A DNA stretch of 64,000 nt from Colletotrichum lupini (Eukaryota; Ascomycota; Sordariomycetes; Glomerellales; Glomerellaceae), in contig NC_064680.1 in assembly GCF_023278565.1 (NCBI RefSeq), positions 868,001 to 932,000 on the forward strand. Reading direction: 5' to 3'. Within the stretch, counting starts at the first letter, position 1. Each line of letters starts with the position of its first letter. Positions 12,128 through 24,400 of this stretch are shown piece by piece. The notes under the pieces were generated by a model. That model was not told where the DNA came from and made no database searches. It worked only from the letters and a program-made list of their open reading frames with translations. A program made the position numbers and the translations under genes.

Positions 12128-15100
12128 CTAAATAAGGGGACTAACGAGCGGAAAGTTAGATATCTTTATACTATAGTCTAGCGCGTTCTAGAGGCAAAAA
12201 TAACTCTATACTAAGTACCCAAAGACTACGAGACGCTCTGCTCGAGGCTAAGATCTAGCTTTAATATTAAAGCGAGAATACCGCGCTAAACCTACCTCTA
12301 GGCATACGACGGCCCTTATTAGTAATATTAAGTTAACCGAACGTATAATAAAAAAGAAAAAGAAGCTAAGTACGGTAATCGTTAGTAAGGAATCCTAGAT
12401 TCGTTAAATAGGTAGAGATTTAACTCGCGAGCAGGGTAACGGAAAAAGCAGTATTTTATTTATAAAAAGGATAGATATTAGTTAAGTAACTACTCCGAGA
12501 AAGAGCGTGCTAAATCGTACGAATAATATAAAAAATCGAGGGTAGTAAATAGCAAAACCAGCCCTCATCGATTTAACTAATTCCTCGTTATATATAAGGG
12601 CAGATCCGGGGGCACGGAACCTAGCAAAAGTAGCTAATTTAGCGGCCTAAAGTACCCGCACCCTATAAGAGATTTAGAAAATAAGGAAGATCTTACCCCC
12701 TATACTAACGAATTAGATTACGACGAAGTCGACGATATTAACTACTCTTTCTTTACCCCGTTAGCCTCGGGAGGATATACGAGGCTAAATAAATAAAAAG
12801 TAGTAGAAGCCCTTAATAAGCAGGCTTTTATCTACGGATAGTAAGGGAAGGTCCTTTAAATAACGGATATAGAGGTAAGTAAAAGGACGAATCTAATAGC
12901 GCAGAATTCTACTCTCTTAATATCTAAAGAAAAGAGATAGGGTACTAAGCAATTCTAAGGGCAGCTAGAGGGGTCCTTTTTATACTACTTAGATTACTTA
13001 AATACTAAGCTCATATAAGCATTCTATGCGAACGAAAGGTACGGCCTAGATAATTTCTATAGGATTATCCTAGATACTAGGGCATCGTAATAGTTAATAG
13101 GAGGAAAAGGGCAATTCTAAGCGCTATAAAAAATCGCGCTAGTAATACTTAATACGTTAATAGCGGGTATTACGAGGATTAGCTTCGGCCTAGGTAAGGA
13201 AATCGTCGCCCTAGGTATAATAAAAATAAAAACGTACTTCGGAACGATAACTTTCTATATCCTACCCGTTAATACCCCATTTCTCCTATATTTAAAAGAC
13301 ATAGATCGACTAGGTATTATATTCAATAATACGAGGAACAGAATCTCTAGCTATAAGCACTTCGAAATAGTCGAACGACGATAGGAGTACGCGTTTATAA
13401 GGCTTACTAACGATACGAAGTCGATTAATTACCTAACGGAAAGTGAGCTTAGATAACTATACTAGAGATTTAGCTACCTATCGGTCGCGAGGCTATATAA
13501 CCTCCTAAAGCATTTAGGTAATAGTAATATCGAAATAGGGGCGCTAGAGTAGTTAACGAAAGTATACTATTAATACTAAATAAATACGCAAAGCCTACGT
13601 AGATTTAAATTTAAATTGCGTAATAAGCTTAACTTTAATTAAGAGATCGTCGTCGATATTTTCTACTTAAATAGTTAACCGGTCCTATATATAATTAACG
13701 AGGCTATATTATTCTAAGTAAGGCAATTCCTGCGGGATCTATAAACAAAAATAGTATAAGTAGCTCTACGAAAAAGCTAGATCGATATATACTAGGGATT
13801 GCTAAACGGTATTAGAACCGACGCTAGTACTAGTTTTAAGTTAGCAGAATTTAAAGAAAATATAACGGCCTACGGTATATAATTAAAAATCGTGCCCGTC
13901 GAAGCGCACTATAGTATTAAAAAGGTAAAAAGGGCGCACTAGTAGTTAAAAAGAGCGTTTAAAATTATTAAAAAAGAAAATCCTAATTCCGATAATAACG
14001 AATGCCTCTAGACGGCACTTAAATACTATAACGATACTATAGGGCCTAACGGGCTCATACTAACGCTTCTAATATTTAGAGTATATTTAAGAACGACCTT
14101 AGCCTCGCTACCGTCGCTAGACGTAAGCTAGCGAGCTTAAATAATTAAAAAAGTAATGCGGGCATTGCGCGAGGTAAGCGTAAAAAAGTAAGTTAATAAG
14201 GTAATTACTACGCGCAATAGGCCCGATATAGGGGTTAATTTAAATATACCCCTAAATTCGGATATACGAGTATAGCGCGAAATTACTTAATAATAGGCTA
14301 GGCTATATAAATTAATTTCCGTTAACGAGCGTTCTTACGTAGTTACGAGAGATCGTAACTAGCTACTCGAGGTATTAATTACGGTAGTTAGACCATATTA
14401 TATAGATCCTATCGAGGTAATTTCTAGCCTATAAAAAAAAAAAGAGCTAGGGGAAGCTATATAACCCGCGGTAGAGGCATAAAAAATCATCCTTAACAAA
14501 ATCGTCGTAGCAGTACTAATAAATAACGAGGAAGAGGAAATTACTAAAAGGGCACTAATACGTCGCGGGAGACCACGACGGCAAGCACTAACGCGGCAAT
14601 TTATTACTAGCGACGAAGTAATTAACACCTTTTATATAATAAAAAAGAAAGCCGATTTCGAGCTAGTAGTTAAACTACGTAAAAAAGGCATAATTATAAC
14701 TACTAAAAAGCCGTATAAGGGATTAGATCTTATTAAAACAAACACTCTGCGCGATCGAGGGGTCTATCGATTTATCCTCTACGATCTAAAAAAGTATATA
14801 AACCTCTATATATTTAAATTGCGAATAGTTCGTAAAATTAAAAAAAAAGGAACACCCTAACCGTACGAGAAGTCCAGATACGTAATTTAGGGGTATAGCG
14901 ACGTTGAAAAGGCGACGCTACTCATACAATTACCTACTATATAGCGCTATAACTAACGATTAATAATAGCACTAATAGCATTACTACGGAAAAAGGGATA
15001 CGAGATTTAGAGCTATAATATTACCTAGGCATATACCCAATCGGCCACAGGGCTCATAAAGAAAATCCTAGCCCATCTACCAAAAGAAATAGCTAGTAAG

Positions 15101-16332
15101 TACTTAAAAAGCACGATTATTAAAATACTCAAGCCACTATATAGGCTCGCAGAATCGGGTACCTATTAGTGGGCTACTTACTACGATTTTCATATTAATT
15201 AACTATTAATAGTTACCTCTACGTACGACCCGTACTTACTAGTCGCAGAGCACGAAGGCGACTAATTTAGAATCGTTAGAATATAAACCGACGATATATT
15301 AGGCCTATCTAATATTAACTTTATAAAAAAAGAGGATAAGGAGCTCTAAAAAGCGGGCTTCGTAGTAAAGCTAAAAGAGGTCCTTATAATAAACACCCCC
15401 CTAGTATTTAATAGCGGGATTCTTATAATTAAAAGGGAAACCGTCGTTTTTTTATAAAAGGGGTAGGGCGAGAAGATTAACCTCGTTAACCCGAACGTAA
15501 TTAATATTAAAAAGCGGTATAAAGCTAAGCTTATACGAGGAGTATATATTATAAGTATTTATTAGCCCGAAGTAACTTTTAACTACGCTAAGGTAGCATA
15601 AGCTATAGATCTAACCGAACGAGACGTTAAGGTACTTAATAAGTAGCTTAAGTAATAATAAACGAATCTCGATCGAAGTCTCGTTTACTACCCGATCGAC
15701 CTTACGACTAGCAAGCTCTACGTCTTCGTCAATAGGTTATTTATAAATAATAATAACCTTATTTTGTAATTAGGGTATATTATTATCCTAGCTAACGAGA
15801 GTATAAGCGAGAGCGAATTCACTATATACGGCAATATAATCTACTACTCGTTAACTAAAAGTAAGTAGGTAATAAGAAATATACTAGCGTTAGAGGTTTA
15901 TAATATAGTTAACGGCGTTAACCTCTCCTACGCGATTTTAATAACGCTAAAAAAGATTACCGATCGAATTAGCCTTCTACCTATTTTAATAGTTATCTAT
16001 ACCGATTCTTACTCGCTATATAAATACCTCGTTAAATTAGGAACGATAAAAAAAAAGAGGCTTATAATTAATATTATAGCCCTTAGGTAATCGTACGAAA
16101 GGCGTAAAATACTCGAGATCCGTTAGATTAATAATAAAAACAACCTCGTAGACGCTTTTACAAAAGTAGTACTAAATAAGGGATTAGAGTAATTTATAAG
16201 TAGCGGAAAAGTTACTATACGAATAGAGGGATAGGTTATATAAAAAGAATAGAGAAAAGGGGGAAAAGGAGACGACTTAGTAAACGGGCCCGAGGTCGAA
16301 TTATACTTCTAACTATAGCGGTTAAATCGATA

Positions 16333-16346
16333 AAAAAAAGAGAAAG
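16333..16346 (+). other. Polypurine tract of Copia copy 1
   Basis: The run AAAAAAAAGAGAAAG lies immediately before the 3' LTR, separated by four bases. In LTR retrotransposons this tract primes plus-strand DNA synthesis. The matching polypyrimidine run is present at the same place in copy 2 (around 25908-25918). Confidence 0.6.
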
Positions 16347-16350
16347 TTAG

Positions 16351-16552
16351 TATCGGATTAGAAGTCTAATTCGACCGCGGTATATAGCTAACTGCGTAGG
16401 GGCTAATTAGGGGCCCTATTTACGATTATTATAGCCAGCCTAACCTATAGTTAGAACCTCCTTTTTATACCTACGCAGATATCTAGATAGTTCAATTAAT
16501 CTCTTCGTTAACTACGGTTCGAACCAACTACCCTATAATAGGGATACCAACA
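16351..16552 (+). repeat. 3' LTR of Copia copy 1
   Basis: It is 202 bp and starts TATCGG and ends CCAACA, so the terminal CA survives here. It differs from the 5' LTR mainly by RIP-type transitions. It ends 48 bp from the stop codon of the next gene, so insertion spared the coding sequence. Confidence 0.9.
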
Positions 16553-16599
16553 TTATTATCAAAATAATCAGAGATCCTTTCTTGCCTTGAGTTGATTTA

Positions 16600-17412
16600 T
16601 TACTTCCAGACAAAGCTTACGTCCCTCTCGCTCATGGACACCTCCTTCCACCCAGAGATTGAGACATCCTTCCAGCCTAGAGAATCGCAGCTGATTGTCC
16701 CTTTGAAAGAGCGGCAGTCATTTCCAGAGAACACGATATAGCCTCTTCCAGTCTCCCCGGTAGGTGTTGGTAGCGTAGGGTTATCTAGCGAGGGTGTCGC
16801 GGTAGGCGTAACGTCTCCGTTCCATTGAAACCAGAATTTGGGAGAGCGAAAGCTGTTCTTCTCGAAATTCTTGAACCGCTTCTGCTCCTCAGCTTCGCTC
16901 TCTTCTTCGTCTTCCGATTCTTCGTTGACTTCCTCCCCTTCCTTGTCAATATAGCCCCCTGCTGTTCCTAGATTGTTGTCTGCCTTCGTCTCATCCTCAC
17001 TAACGTGGTGTCTCGGGACCGAGCCATCTTTCTCATTAGGGTCGTCGGAGATATCAGCCTCTTCGTCGCTCCCTTCAAACTGCGATATTAGGTCTTCGAG
17101 AACCTTTCTGCTTCCGGTAAGAATGATCCTGGCATCGAGGACCTGGGGCAGGTCCAGCTGTCCCAATAACCCCCTGCCATCTTCCGACAGCCGAAAGATA
17201 TCCATTGACGGACCAGCAGATTTTCCCTTTCCTCCCTCTGATTTCTGTCCTCTCAGTTTGGTCGCACTCGGACACTTGATGTCGTATCTACCAAATGCTC
17301 TCTTGACCTCGAAGGCTCCACCGCGTCGTCCTCGCCCGCCTCCTTTGTTGGACTTGTTTGCTCTGTTGTGGACATGTCTTGATGTAAAAGCTGCGTCTTG
17401 CCAGTCGTCCAT
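16600..17412 (-). CDS. Conserved fungal protein of unknown function
   Basis: The protein is 270 residues from one exon. The N-terminal part has a basic, glycine-rich segment (GGGRGRRGG, about 24-32), then a block with MDIFRLSEDGRGLLGQLDLPQVLDARIIL-like character (about 70-98), an acidic low-complexity stretch (about 160-178, EEVNEESEDEEESEAEE), and a C-terminal block with FEKNSFRSPKFWFQW and YIVFSGNDCRSFKGTISC. The two ordered blocks flanking an acidic linker resemble a widespread uncharacterised ascomycete protein; I know of no assigned function. The first ATG of the frame is used. Its 3' end is 48 bp from the Copia LTR. Confidence 0.7.
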   Translation of the reverse strand: MDDWQDAAFTSRHVHNRANKSNKGGGRGRRGGAFEVKRAFGRYDIKCPSATKLRGQKSEGGKGKSAGPSMDIFRLSEDGRGLLGQLDLPQVLDARIILTGSRKVLEDLISQFEGSDEEADISDDPNEKDGSVPRHHVSEDETKADNNLGTAGGYIDKEGEEVNEESEDEEESEAEEQKRFKNFEKNSFRSPKFWFQWNGDVTPTATPSLDNPTLPTPTGETGRGYIVFSGNDCRSFKGTISCDSLGWKDVSISGWKEVSMSERDVSFVWK

Positions 17413-17530
17413 TGTGGGTGGTGTATTTCAATCGATTCAGGTATTTGACATTTGTACTCATATTGAGTGTTCAGTTGCGTTGGCGCATTTACACTCAAAG
17501 GCGCAAATTGCTGTCCAAAAATGGGAGTCT

Positions 17531-17538
17531 TGACGTCA
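17531..17538. promoter_or_regulatory. CRE palindrome TGACGTCA
   Basis: A perfect 8-bp ATF/CREB-type site lies about 120 bp upstream of the start of the minus-strand gene ending at 17412. In fungi such sites bind bZIP factors of stress or cAMP pathways. Binding here is inference. Confidence 0.45.
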
Positions 17539-18305
17539 TTTCTTCAGTAGCTCAAATGACCCGAGCGCCCGGCTTTGAGATCATGTCTTGACATAACAGC
17601 TAGTGAAGGGATTCCATGCTGAGATCGTCAGGAGAAGGATAAAAGATGCAAATGGGAAGAAAAATTTTGACAAGTCTCCGCGTTCATGGAGCTCATTTGA
17701 GCCTTGACAAATGGACTGCTCGGTGAGATTGATTGAGCAGCTCATGAAATGCGTGCTCATCAGTCTGAATGAAACATGATGAAATGAACCAGCCCACTGA
17801 AGCCAGTGGACGTGAATCTCACTCACCATCGCTCGCTATTCACCTGTTGTACGTTCAAAAGCTTTGCGACACTAGAGAGTGACCTTAGAAACAGGCCAGT
17901 CTAGCCCTTGCGCCGCGATGGGGACGTTGAACGATAGATCGAAGCCATTGCTCGTGGCCCACGATCTGACGGGCGGAGCCGGCTACAACGTTGACGTTCC
18001 GCGCCCACCAACGCTAGTTAGCGCAATATTCAACTCATCAAAGACGTCGAAACCACGACGTGTGGATGAACCTTCTCGGCCGGGTTGCCCCCGGACCCGT
18101 CAGTGCACGCGTTACATCAGAGGTCGCATGCCCTGTCGAAACTTTCACAGCACTCACCGAGACTGAGAGTGTGAAGGGAGAGAAGAGAGTCTAGACCTTG
18201 TGGAAGTAACCTGTTTCCAAGTTCCAACCCCTGTCTCTCACGACTGACGCTCCCCCGCAATGAGCCGCTGGTGGCCCCTCTTCGCCGCTGCGCATCACCG
18301 GAGTG

Positions 18306-18313
18306 TGACGTCA
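18306..18313. promoter_or_regulatory. CRE palindrome TGACGTCA
   Basis: A second perfect ATF/CREB-type site lies about 320 bp upstream of the start at 18635 and 32 bp before a CCAATCAG box. It is in the same divergent intergenic region as the site at 17531. Confidence 0.45.
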
Positions 18314-18634
18314 AGCCCGCCAACACAGGAGCATTTCCCTGCCCGCCCAATCAGACGCGCAACGCAACGCAAGCAAACCCAGGATTTCCGGTTTTTGGAC
18401 GACTCCGTCACACGCAATGCCGCTGCTTAGGGAGGACAGAGCTCTGAGCGACATCATAAAGCTCTTTGGCGCACTTTCTAACTTGCTCCCGTTCCCCTCA
18501 CTCTACTGAACTTTGACCATTGATCATTGGAAACTCCGCGATAGACCGGTACAATACACGCACAAGAAACTTGAAACAGTCTTGGAATACACAGAAAACA
18601 CCATAGAAAAGAAACACACGAAAATACCACCACA

Positions 18635-19057
18635 ATGTCCGACGACGAGAACAAGGGATCGGGAACCATCTACTCCCGCAACAAGGAAGACACAATCGAA
18701 GCCGAGACCCTCCTCTGGCGCGCAATGTGCGACAGCAAGACAAAGCACCTGAAAAGATATCTCGACAAGGAGGCCGTCCTCGCCCACCCGGGCCAGAAGC
18801 CCCTCTCGCCCAAATCCAAGCCGACGCTCCAGGAGTACCTCGAGGAGGACTGGGAGCCCTGGACGGCGTACCGCATGCACGACGACCCCGAGTTTGTCGA
18901 GATTGACATGATGAGCTCCAGCCTGGTCTACCGGGTCACCGCGTGGCGTCAGGAGGGGAAGAAGCTTGTCGCGACGGAGGGGATTTGCAATAGTGTTTGG
19001 AAGCAGGAGCCTGGTGGCGACTGGACATGCTGCTGCCACCACATGAGCACTGTTTAA
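18635..19057 (+). CDS. NTF2/SnoaL-like small protein
   Basis: The protein is 140 residues from one exon. After a short polar N-terminus, a helix with ETLLWRAMCDSKTKHLKRYL leads into a compact alpha/beta region that includes PTLQEYLEEDWEPW, a hydrophobic strand pair around MMSSSLVYRVTAWR, and GICNSVWKQEPGGDWTCCCHH. This layout is that of a SnoaL-like/DUF4440 cone fold of the NTF2 superfamily, common in fungi as a stand-alone protein of unknown role. No catalytic residues can be assigned. The ATG is preceded by a good context (CACAATG) and the leader shows no other in-frame ATG. Confidence 0.65.
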   Translation: MSDDENKGSGTIYSRNKEDTIEAETLLWRAMCDSKTKHLKRYLDKEAVLAHPGQKPLSPKSKPTLQEYLEEDWEPWTAYRMHDDPEFVEIDMMSSSLVYRVTAWRQEGKKLVATEGICNSVWKQEPGGDWTCCCHHMSTV

Positions 19058-20086
19058 GTGGGCGAATATAGGAATGATTGATGCAAAGATTCACGGCCGT
19101 GGGATGGTGCATGACATCGACGGAGGTGGAATTGGCTAGGCGTTTTGTACGAGTAGCGGCATGGCTCGCGGGCGCTATTGTTCTGGTGTGATAATGATTT
19201 ATCGTAATGGCATTTTTCTTGACTCAAAGTATTGCAGTCTATTCATTTTGAATCTTGTATATGCGTGTTGCGGTTACATTTATGGCAATCGTGCTCGTTG
19301 CTCTGCTCCGCAAGTTGTTTCAATGGCAAGGCGCGTGCGCGTGCGCGTGCGCGTGAGGTCAGGTGTGTATCGCCCAATCGGCTTGGTGGTTGCGATTTTG
19401 CAGTGCACAAGATAATGAGGAGAGTTTCTCTCGAGTCGCTTGTACCTTACACTAGAAAAGGTTGCTGCAAAATGCATCCAGGATGTGAAGATACGATATG
19501 ATGTCACAGGATCATTTCGCATTGGAGACAGTGGAGAAACCTGGAAGCCCTCGACTCCAAGTAGGCCAGGGCGATGATGGAGCAAGAGGAGGCAATGGTC
19601 TTGTAAGAAAGACAATCGTAAAACGAATCAGAAGCACAGTGGAATAATGGTCAAAGAATCAATTCTCAAGGTAAACGTTCCGAATATTGCAGCGGAGGGG
19701 ATACGGCTCTTCACCCGGAGCCCGGAAATGATTCGGCTCTGGGGCGGGGCCGGTATCCGGGGCCGTCCGCTAGAATATCGGCAAATTCGTGCGAGAACCA
19801 ATACCCAACTGGATCGAAGACATGCAACCCGAAATTCAATTGCCCAAATGATTATGTTTCAATGACTTCAAATCTATGCTTATTTTCGTCCTGATACAGA
19901 CGCCGAACAAACTACGAAGAACAATGATAACCTTGTACCCAAGATCAAGACACGACTTTCTCACGACATGACTACCCCTATTCTGTTACTGGCTATAACC
20001 AGAGCATGCTCGAAGTTACCATCTGGAATTGTTGAATAAGTAAGCGAGTCAGTCGTATCGAGGTACAAGGTTGAACCAACAGACAG
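19058..20086. other. Intergenic, no gene supported
   Basis: No convincing coding region is seen; the frame at 19647-19865 lacks protein character. The only structured element is a GCGCGT microsatellite at 19331-19354. Confidence 0.5.
19331..19354. repeat. GCGCGT hexanucleotide repeat, 4 units
   Basis: Four perfect GCGCGT units lie in tandem, an alternating purine-pyrimidine tract with Z-DNA potential. It sits downstream of the NTF2-like gene. Confidence 0.7.
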
Positions 20087-20960
20087 CTACTGAAAGTTCA
20101 CGAACTCGGCGCCATCTCCAACCGAGACATCCCTTGCAGGCAGATAGGCCACTCCAACCTTCTCAACCACCTTTTCCTCCTCTAATCCCTCGACTGGTGT
20201 AACAATGAGAGCGCATTGTCGCAGCGGGCTCCCCCGTGCTCCTTGTTCGAACCAACAATGGCACACAAGAGCGGCCGAGGCAAACCCCCATTTGGCTCGT
20301 CCAAGATCATCCCCGCCGGATTGTCTCTCATCGGTATGCAGACTGGTACTCAAAGTATGACTCCTCCGAGGCCGGCGGATCCACATACGATATGGCTTGC
20401 AACGACCTTTGGAAAGGTGATGAGATATCCTTGGTCCTCTCGAGGTCGCCAAGAGCAACTGGCATGTACCTCCTTTCTCCATCAAAGGCCACCTATGACC
20501 AAGAGCGAACCCGTTCTTCGGAAGGAAAATTGATTCGCTGCAGGATTGTTGCAGTATTTCGACGCTGCCAAAAATATCCATGTGGAGGTTTTACTGGAAT
20601 ACTCCGTAATTCCCAATAGACTTCGATGATGGCATATGCGGAGCCGAATGTTTCTTACATGAGCCCTGAGACTCCTTCCGAGTCAGCCTTTGAGGCAGAA
20701 TCATGTTCCAACCACGATCCAGGAGGATGCACAGGAAGTCGATCCAGAAATGCTTCGATCCTGGTTGTCTGGTCTTGATCGCTGCGTCCTGAAATGTCTT
20801 GGGCAGAGAAACGCCATCTAACCCTTCCAGTGATGCTGTCAAGGGTATGTTCTCGATGACGTACAGGTTATGTCAGATCAGCTCTATCTCGTCAAAAGGT
20901 CTGCTGCCGATATCTAGGCCAAGATATTGAGGTTGAGCTGAGGTAAGTACTCACAGTCTA
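20087..20960 (-). pseudogene. HET-domain (heterokaryon incompatibility) gene relic
   Basis: Reading on the minus strand, 20842-20700 encodes LPKTFQDAAIKTRQPGSK followed by HFWIDFLCILLDRGW, the central HET-domain motif (LPKTFxDAI...YLWIDSLCIIQD). Downstream the frame shifts: the expected continuation FGSAYAIIEVYW lies in another frame near 20650-20610, with a stop just before it. Upstream, an in-frame TGA at about 20862 interrupts the part that should hold the ALSYVWG block. The 3' end (to 20087) ends in a stretch ending EKVGVAYLPARD, similar in character to HET-protein tails. Frameshift and stops mean it is not functional. HET proteins trigger cell death on fusion of unlike fungal individuals and decay often. 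Both ends are approximate. Confidence 0.65.
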
Positions 20961-21416
20961 GTTACAGAGCCGAAGTAGGTTAGCGAAATACCTTCAAGCC
21001 AAATTCTAGGCCGTCATTCACTTGTAGCGTAGCATCGCCAGTCGTACTTTGAAGCAGTATTTGATCATACAATACCGTCTGGTCCGTCGCACATGATGCT
21101 CGTCAGCTTGATGGTGACGATGCTACTTCGGAAGGCTCACTGACGTAACAAATTCTTCTGAGCAAAATTTGGACACGCGTTGGATTTGTGCAAGATTCCC
21201 TCTCATCAGGGCAGCTACGTGAGAGAATGACGCTCTATGGGATTTCTCTCCATTCATTCTCAAAGAAAACCGCGCCATTCGCATCACATACCATTCCATG
21301 TCATTACTTCTCCAGATTAACATGCCTAATCTGCGTAATGTTAACAAGTGCTGACCGAAGACGAGTCCCACATTTTGGCTTACATCTTTTCTGTTTTTGA
21401 GAAATTCTCGTGCTCT
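20961..21416. other. Region upstream of the HET relic
   Basis: No intact gene. The minus-strand frame 21123-21371 ends in a plausible stretch (MRGNLAQIQRVSKFCSEEF) and may be a more decayed 5' part of the HET gene, but I cannot support it firmly. Confidence 0.35.
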
Positions 21417-24400
21417 TTAAAGTCTTCTGTTGTCGCCAGAAGCTAGACCTCTTGTGATGATAGGGGGCCCGCGTGCAGAAGCTTCCCTATCCCGAACCAT
21501 CCATGCCAGACCCTGATTCTGCTTGCCGGCATCGAATATTCTCTCCATCTCTTCGTAGACTTCCTTAGCATCGGCTCTTTCGGGAACTTCCTCTGACATG
21601 TCCGCTGTAGCTCGTCTGAGAATGAGCATGGGAGCTGTCGAATGCTCCGTGTCCAAGTTTTCACGGGCCGGCACCCCGCGGTTCGTGACTCGGACGACTA
21701 GCATTCTCTCTTCAATCAAAGTGACTAGACGTCCGACGGCAGTCTTCTCGACAGGAGCGCAGCGAGGATCCATTTTGATTGCCTTGATCCATTCTTTCAC
21801 GGCATCTTTGAGATCGACAGGCGAATCTTTAACGAAGTACGGCTCTCCAGGTCCGACATCTGAATGAAAAAACTTCAGCGCATCGTAGCCATATATAATC
21901 CAGATAAGGGACTCAAGATACAGACAGCCAAGGGACCAGATATCGTATCGTCTGGCTCTAGCTTGTTCAATGTCCGCCTCTGGGGGCGAGTACATTACCG
22001 TGCCTTTTGGTGTACCCGGTGGGGAACCTCGGAACTCAGTGGCCATCTCATGTACTTTGGCATGTCCAGCATCAACAACGAGCCGAACGCCTGTCGGAAT
22101 TCTACCTTCGCCAATTTCATCCTCATTCTTGCTGAAGCACAAAATGTTCTCAGGTTTCAGGTCGCCGTGCCTGCAAGACTCATTTGAGTCATCTCTCGGA
22201 TGGTGAAGGTTCTTTATGGCGCTCGCAAGACCGAGCAGCTGCTCAAAGAACCATTTCAAGTAGTTGTTCCAGTCTTCGGTGCTGGTATCATCTGATGCGG
22301 TGCTCAAGCTAGGTTGAAGTCTCCAGAAATTACGCAGGTTGCCACCTCTAGCCCAAGGGAAAATGAAGAAGTGTCGATTTCCTTGGGTGTAGCTGGCAAT
22401 TGCTCGAATAAAGTGTGGGTGATTCTGGTCTCGTAAGCGCGTAAGGATAGTCGCTTCGTTCTTGGCTAGATCTCGAAAATTGTCTGCCGTCAGACCTTGC
22501 GCAGACAGTATTTCTTTCACAGCAACATGAGGGTTGTCATCCTTATCTACTATTGTCCCCTGGAGTACATGAGATTAACGTTGATTTCGAGTGATTCTGA
22601 CATAATCTTACAATCTGGTCATCCCAGGGAAAGTTGAGATGGCTTCGGTGAATAACAAAATGCCTGACAATGTTGAAGTTGGTCCCATGGGATTCGAACT
22701 CCTTCAGGAAGGGCATACGACAGAGTGGATCGAACACATGAGCTCGATCGTCAGGAGAGAAGATTGGCACAAATATGAGCCATTGGTGGTGGTTGCAGAA
22801 GTCGTAGAGTGAGTCCTGGTCCTTTCGGCTGATCCCATTGACTTCTCTGTCGGTAACCTCAAAGCTAATTGCCTTGCCAGTTTTGCGCGACTTCAAGGCC
22901 CATACTTGAGATTTTGTGTCGACACTGAAGTTGATGGGGAAATCCTCGTCCCCGAAGTCATTGGCATGAAAGAGAGGTAGCCACTCGAAGTGACTCTGGC
23001 GGACAAGAAGAGAGAAAAGCCTCTTGGCCTTCTTGAATATAAAGCCGTGCACCTCATCCTCCACATCGATGCTGTGGCCCTCAAGTATCTTGTCAATTGA
23101 GGAAATGGGTATCCACTTGTACTTCTTGGCGTCTCTTTGGTTCGTTATCTCCACTTCCGCATCTCTTAAGGCTGACTGAAAGGAGCCGATCGAGGTCAGT
23201 GTGGGATTCATATTGGGTGATAATTTCTTCCGGTCGAAAGGCAAGTCTGGCGAAGGAGACAGTTGCTGTCCTTCACGCTGTCGACCAGTCTCGCACAAGG
23301 AATCCAGCTGCTGCATTTCCTCGCCTAACTCTTCCAGCAGTTCTTTAACCTGCGGCCCTTCCCACACCGAGTCCGGTAAGTTGCTCAGCTGGGAAAACAG
23401 GACTTGGCATTTGTTCAGCTTCCACGCAAAGTCGTCAAGATCCACTTCCCCCTGCGCCAGTTGGAGACTGAGAATCAGATCGTTCAATCTTCCCGCCATG
23501 ACATCGAGCCGCACAGAGCTATCTGCTTGTATCCAGTCAGGCGCTTGCACCCGCAGACATGTGGCGTTCAGCTCTTCTATCGCGTCTTGTATGTTTTCTA
23601 TGGTGTAATATGCGAACGCTTGCCCCTGGAACGAACTTTCGGGTCTACGCAGCCGTTCAAGGTTGATTTCCACACTGGTGCTTGGCTCGGACGGAACGGA
23701 ATCCCTCCATGTCGCTTCCTCTGATAGCTCCTCGCCGTCCGCCGATGGGAAAGCGTGCAGCGCGAACTCGTGAATGTGAGTGGCAATATGCTGGTCTTCC
23801 TCCAACTGCACCAGCCCCGCCTCTTGGCCCACCGGGAGGAAAGACGGGACGGAGCCGTCGATACCTTCCTCGCTGGTCACGAGGCCCGGCCGACAGAGCG
23901 GGCAACGGACCTTACGAATACCCACAACCCGTTGGCCTGCGCTGACCACTAGCTCCAGCTCCGTCAGGCCCCCGTGAGCATCAGTGGCGGGATGGCAGGC
24001 CAAGATGTGGTCCCGAAGCTCTGAGGGCACGGCGAAGGACGCGGCCTGGATATCGTCTGCAGGGAGGCGATGATTGGCGCACAGGGGGCACACCCATTCG
24101 ACCTCGGAGTGGGACCGCGCCATGTGCGACATCCATGCATACGTGGAGGCAAACATATCCTCGGGGGACTCGCAGTCTTCGAAGACGCAGACATATCCGC
24201 AAAGGTCTTGCGCCATGTGGCCACTGAGACGCGTTAGAACCTGGTGAGAAATTCCAAACAGTTGCAAGAGAGATGGGAAGTTCATGCATTCTACAGAAAG
24301 GCGGGGAAGTTATAGTTGAATGAGTGAGATTAGTAGAGGCAACGAGTCAGTGAAGAAAGACAAGAAAAAGGAAGTATCACCTACCGCCACTTCTCTTTCG

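Larger units (their letters stand above)
9756..16552 (+). mobile_element. Full-length RIPped Ty1/Copia LTR retrotransposon, copy 1
   Basis: Two 202-bp LTRs in the same orientation bound a 6.8-kb element. The order of decayed domains is gag (a 67-residue frame survives at 11924-12127), aspartic protease (ILDT followed by mutated Gly near 13065), integrase (about 13450-14150, with recognisable VDIF, IRTDA and VEAHYSIKKVKRAH blocks), reverse transcriptase (about 14800-15600) and RNase H (about 15650-16190, with TDSYSLYKYLVKLG and the block before EIRWINNKN). Integrase before reverse transcriptase defines Ty1/Copia. Stops occur throughout, so the element is dead. The flank is TTATC on the left and TTATT on the right, a 5-bp target duplication differing by one C-to-T change in a CpA context. 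A purine-rich tract precedes the 3' LTR (16333-16346). Confidence 0.92.
17413..18634. other. Shared upstream region of two divergent genes
   Basis: No gene is supported in these 1.2 kb. The region separates a minus-strand gene from a plus-strand gene, so it should carry both promoters. It contains two perfect TGACGTCA palindromes and a CCAATCAG box (18345-18352), and an A/C-rich leader just before the start at 18635. Confidence 0.5.
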
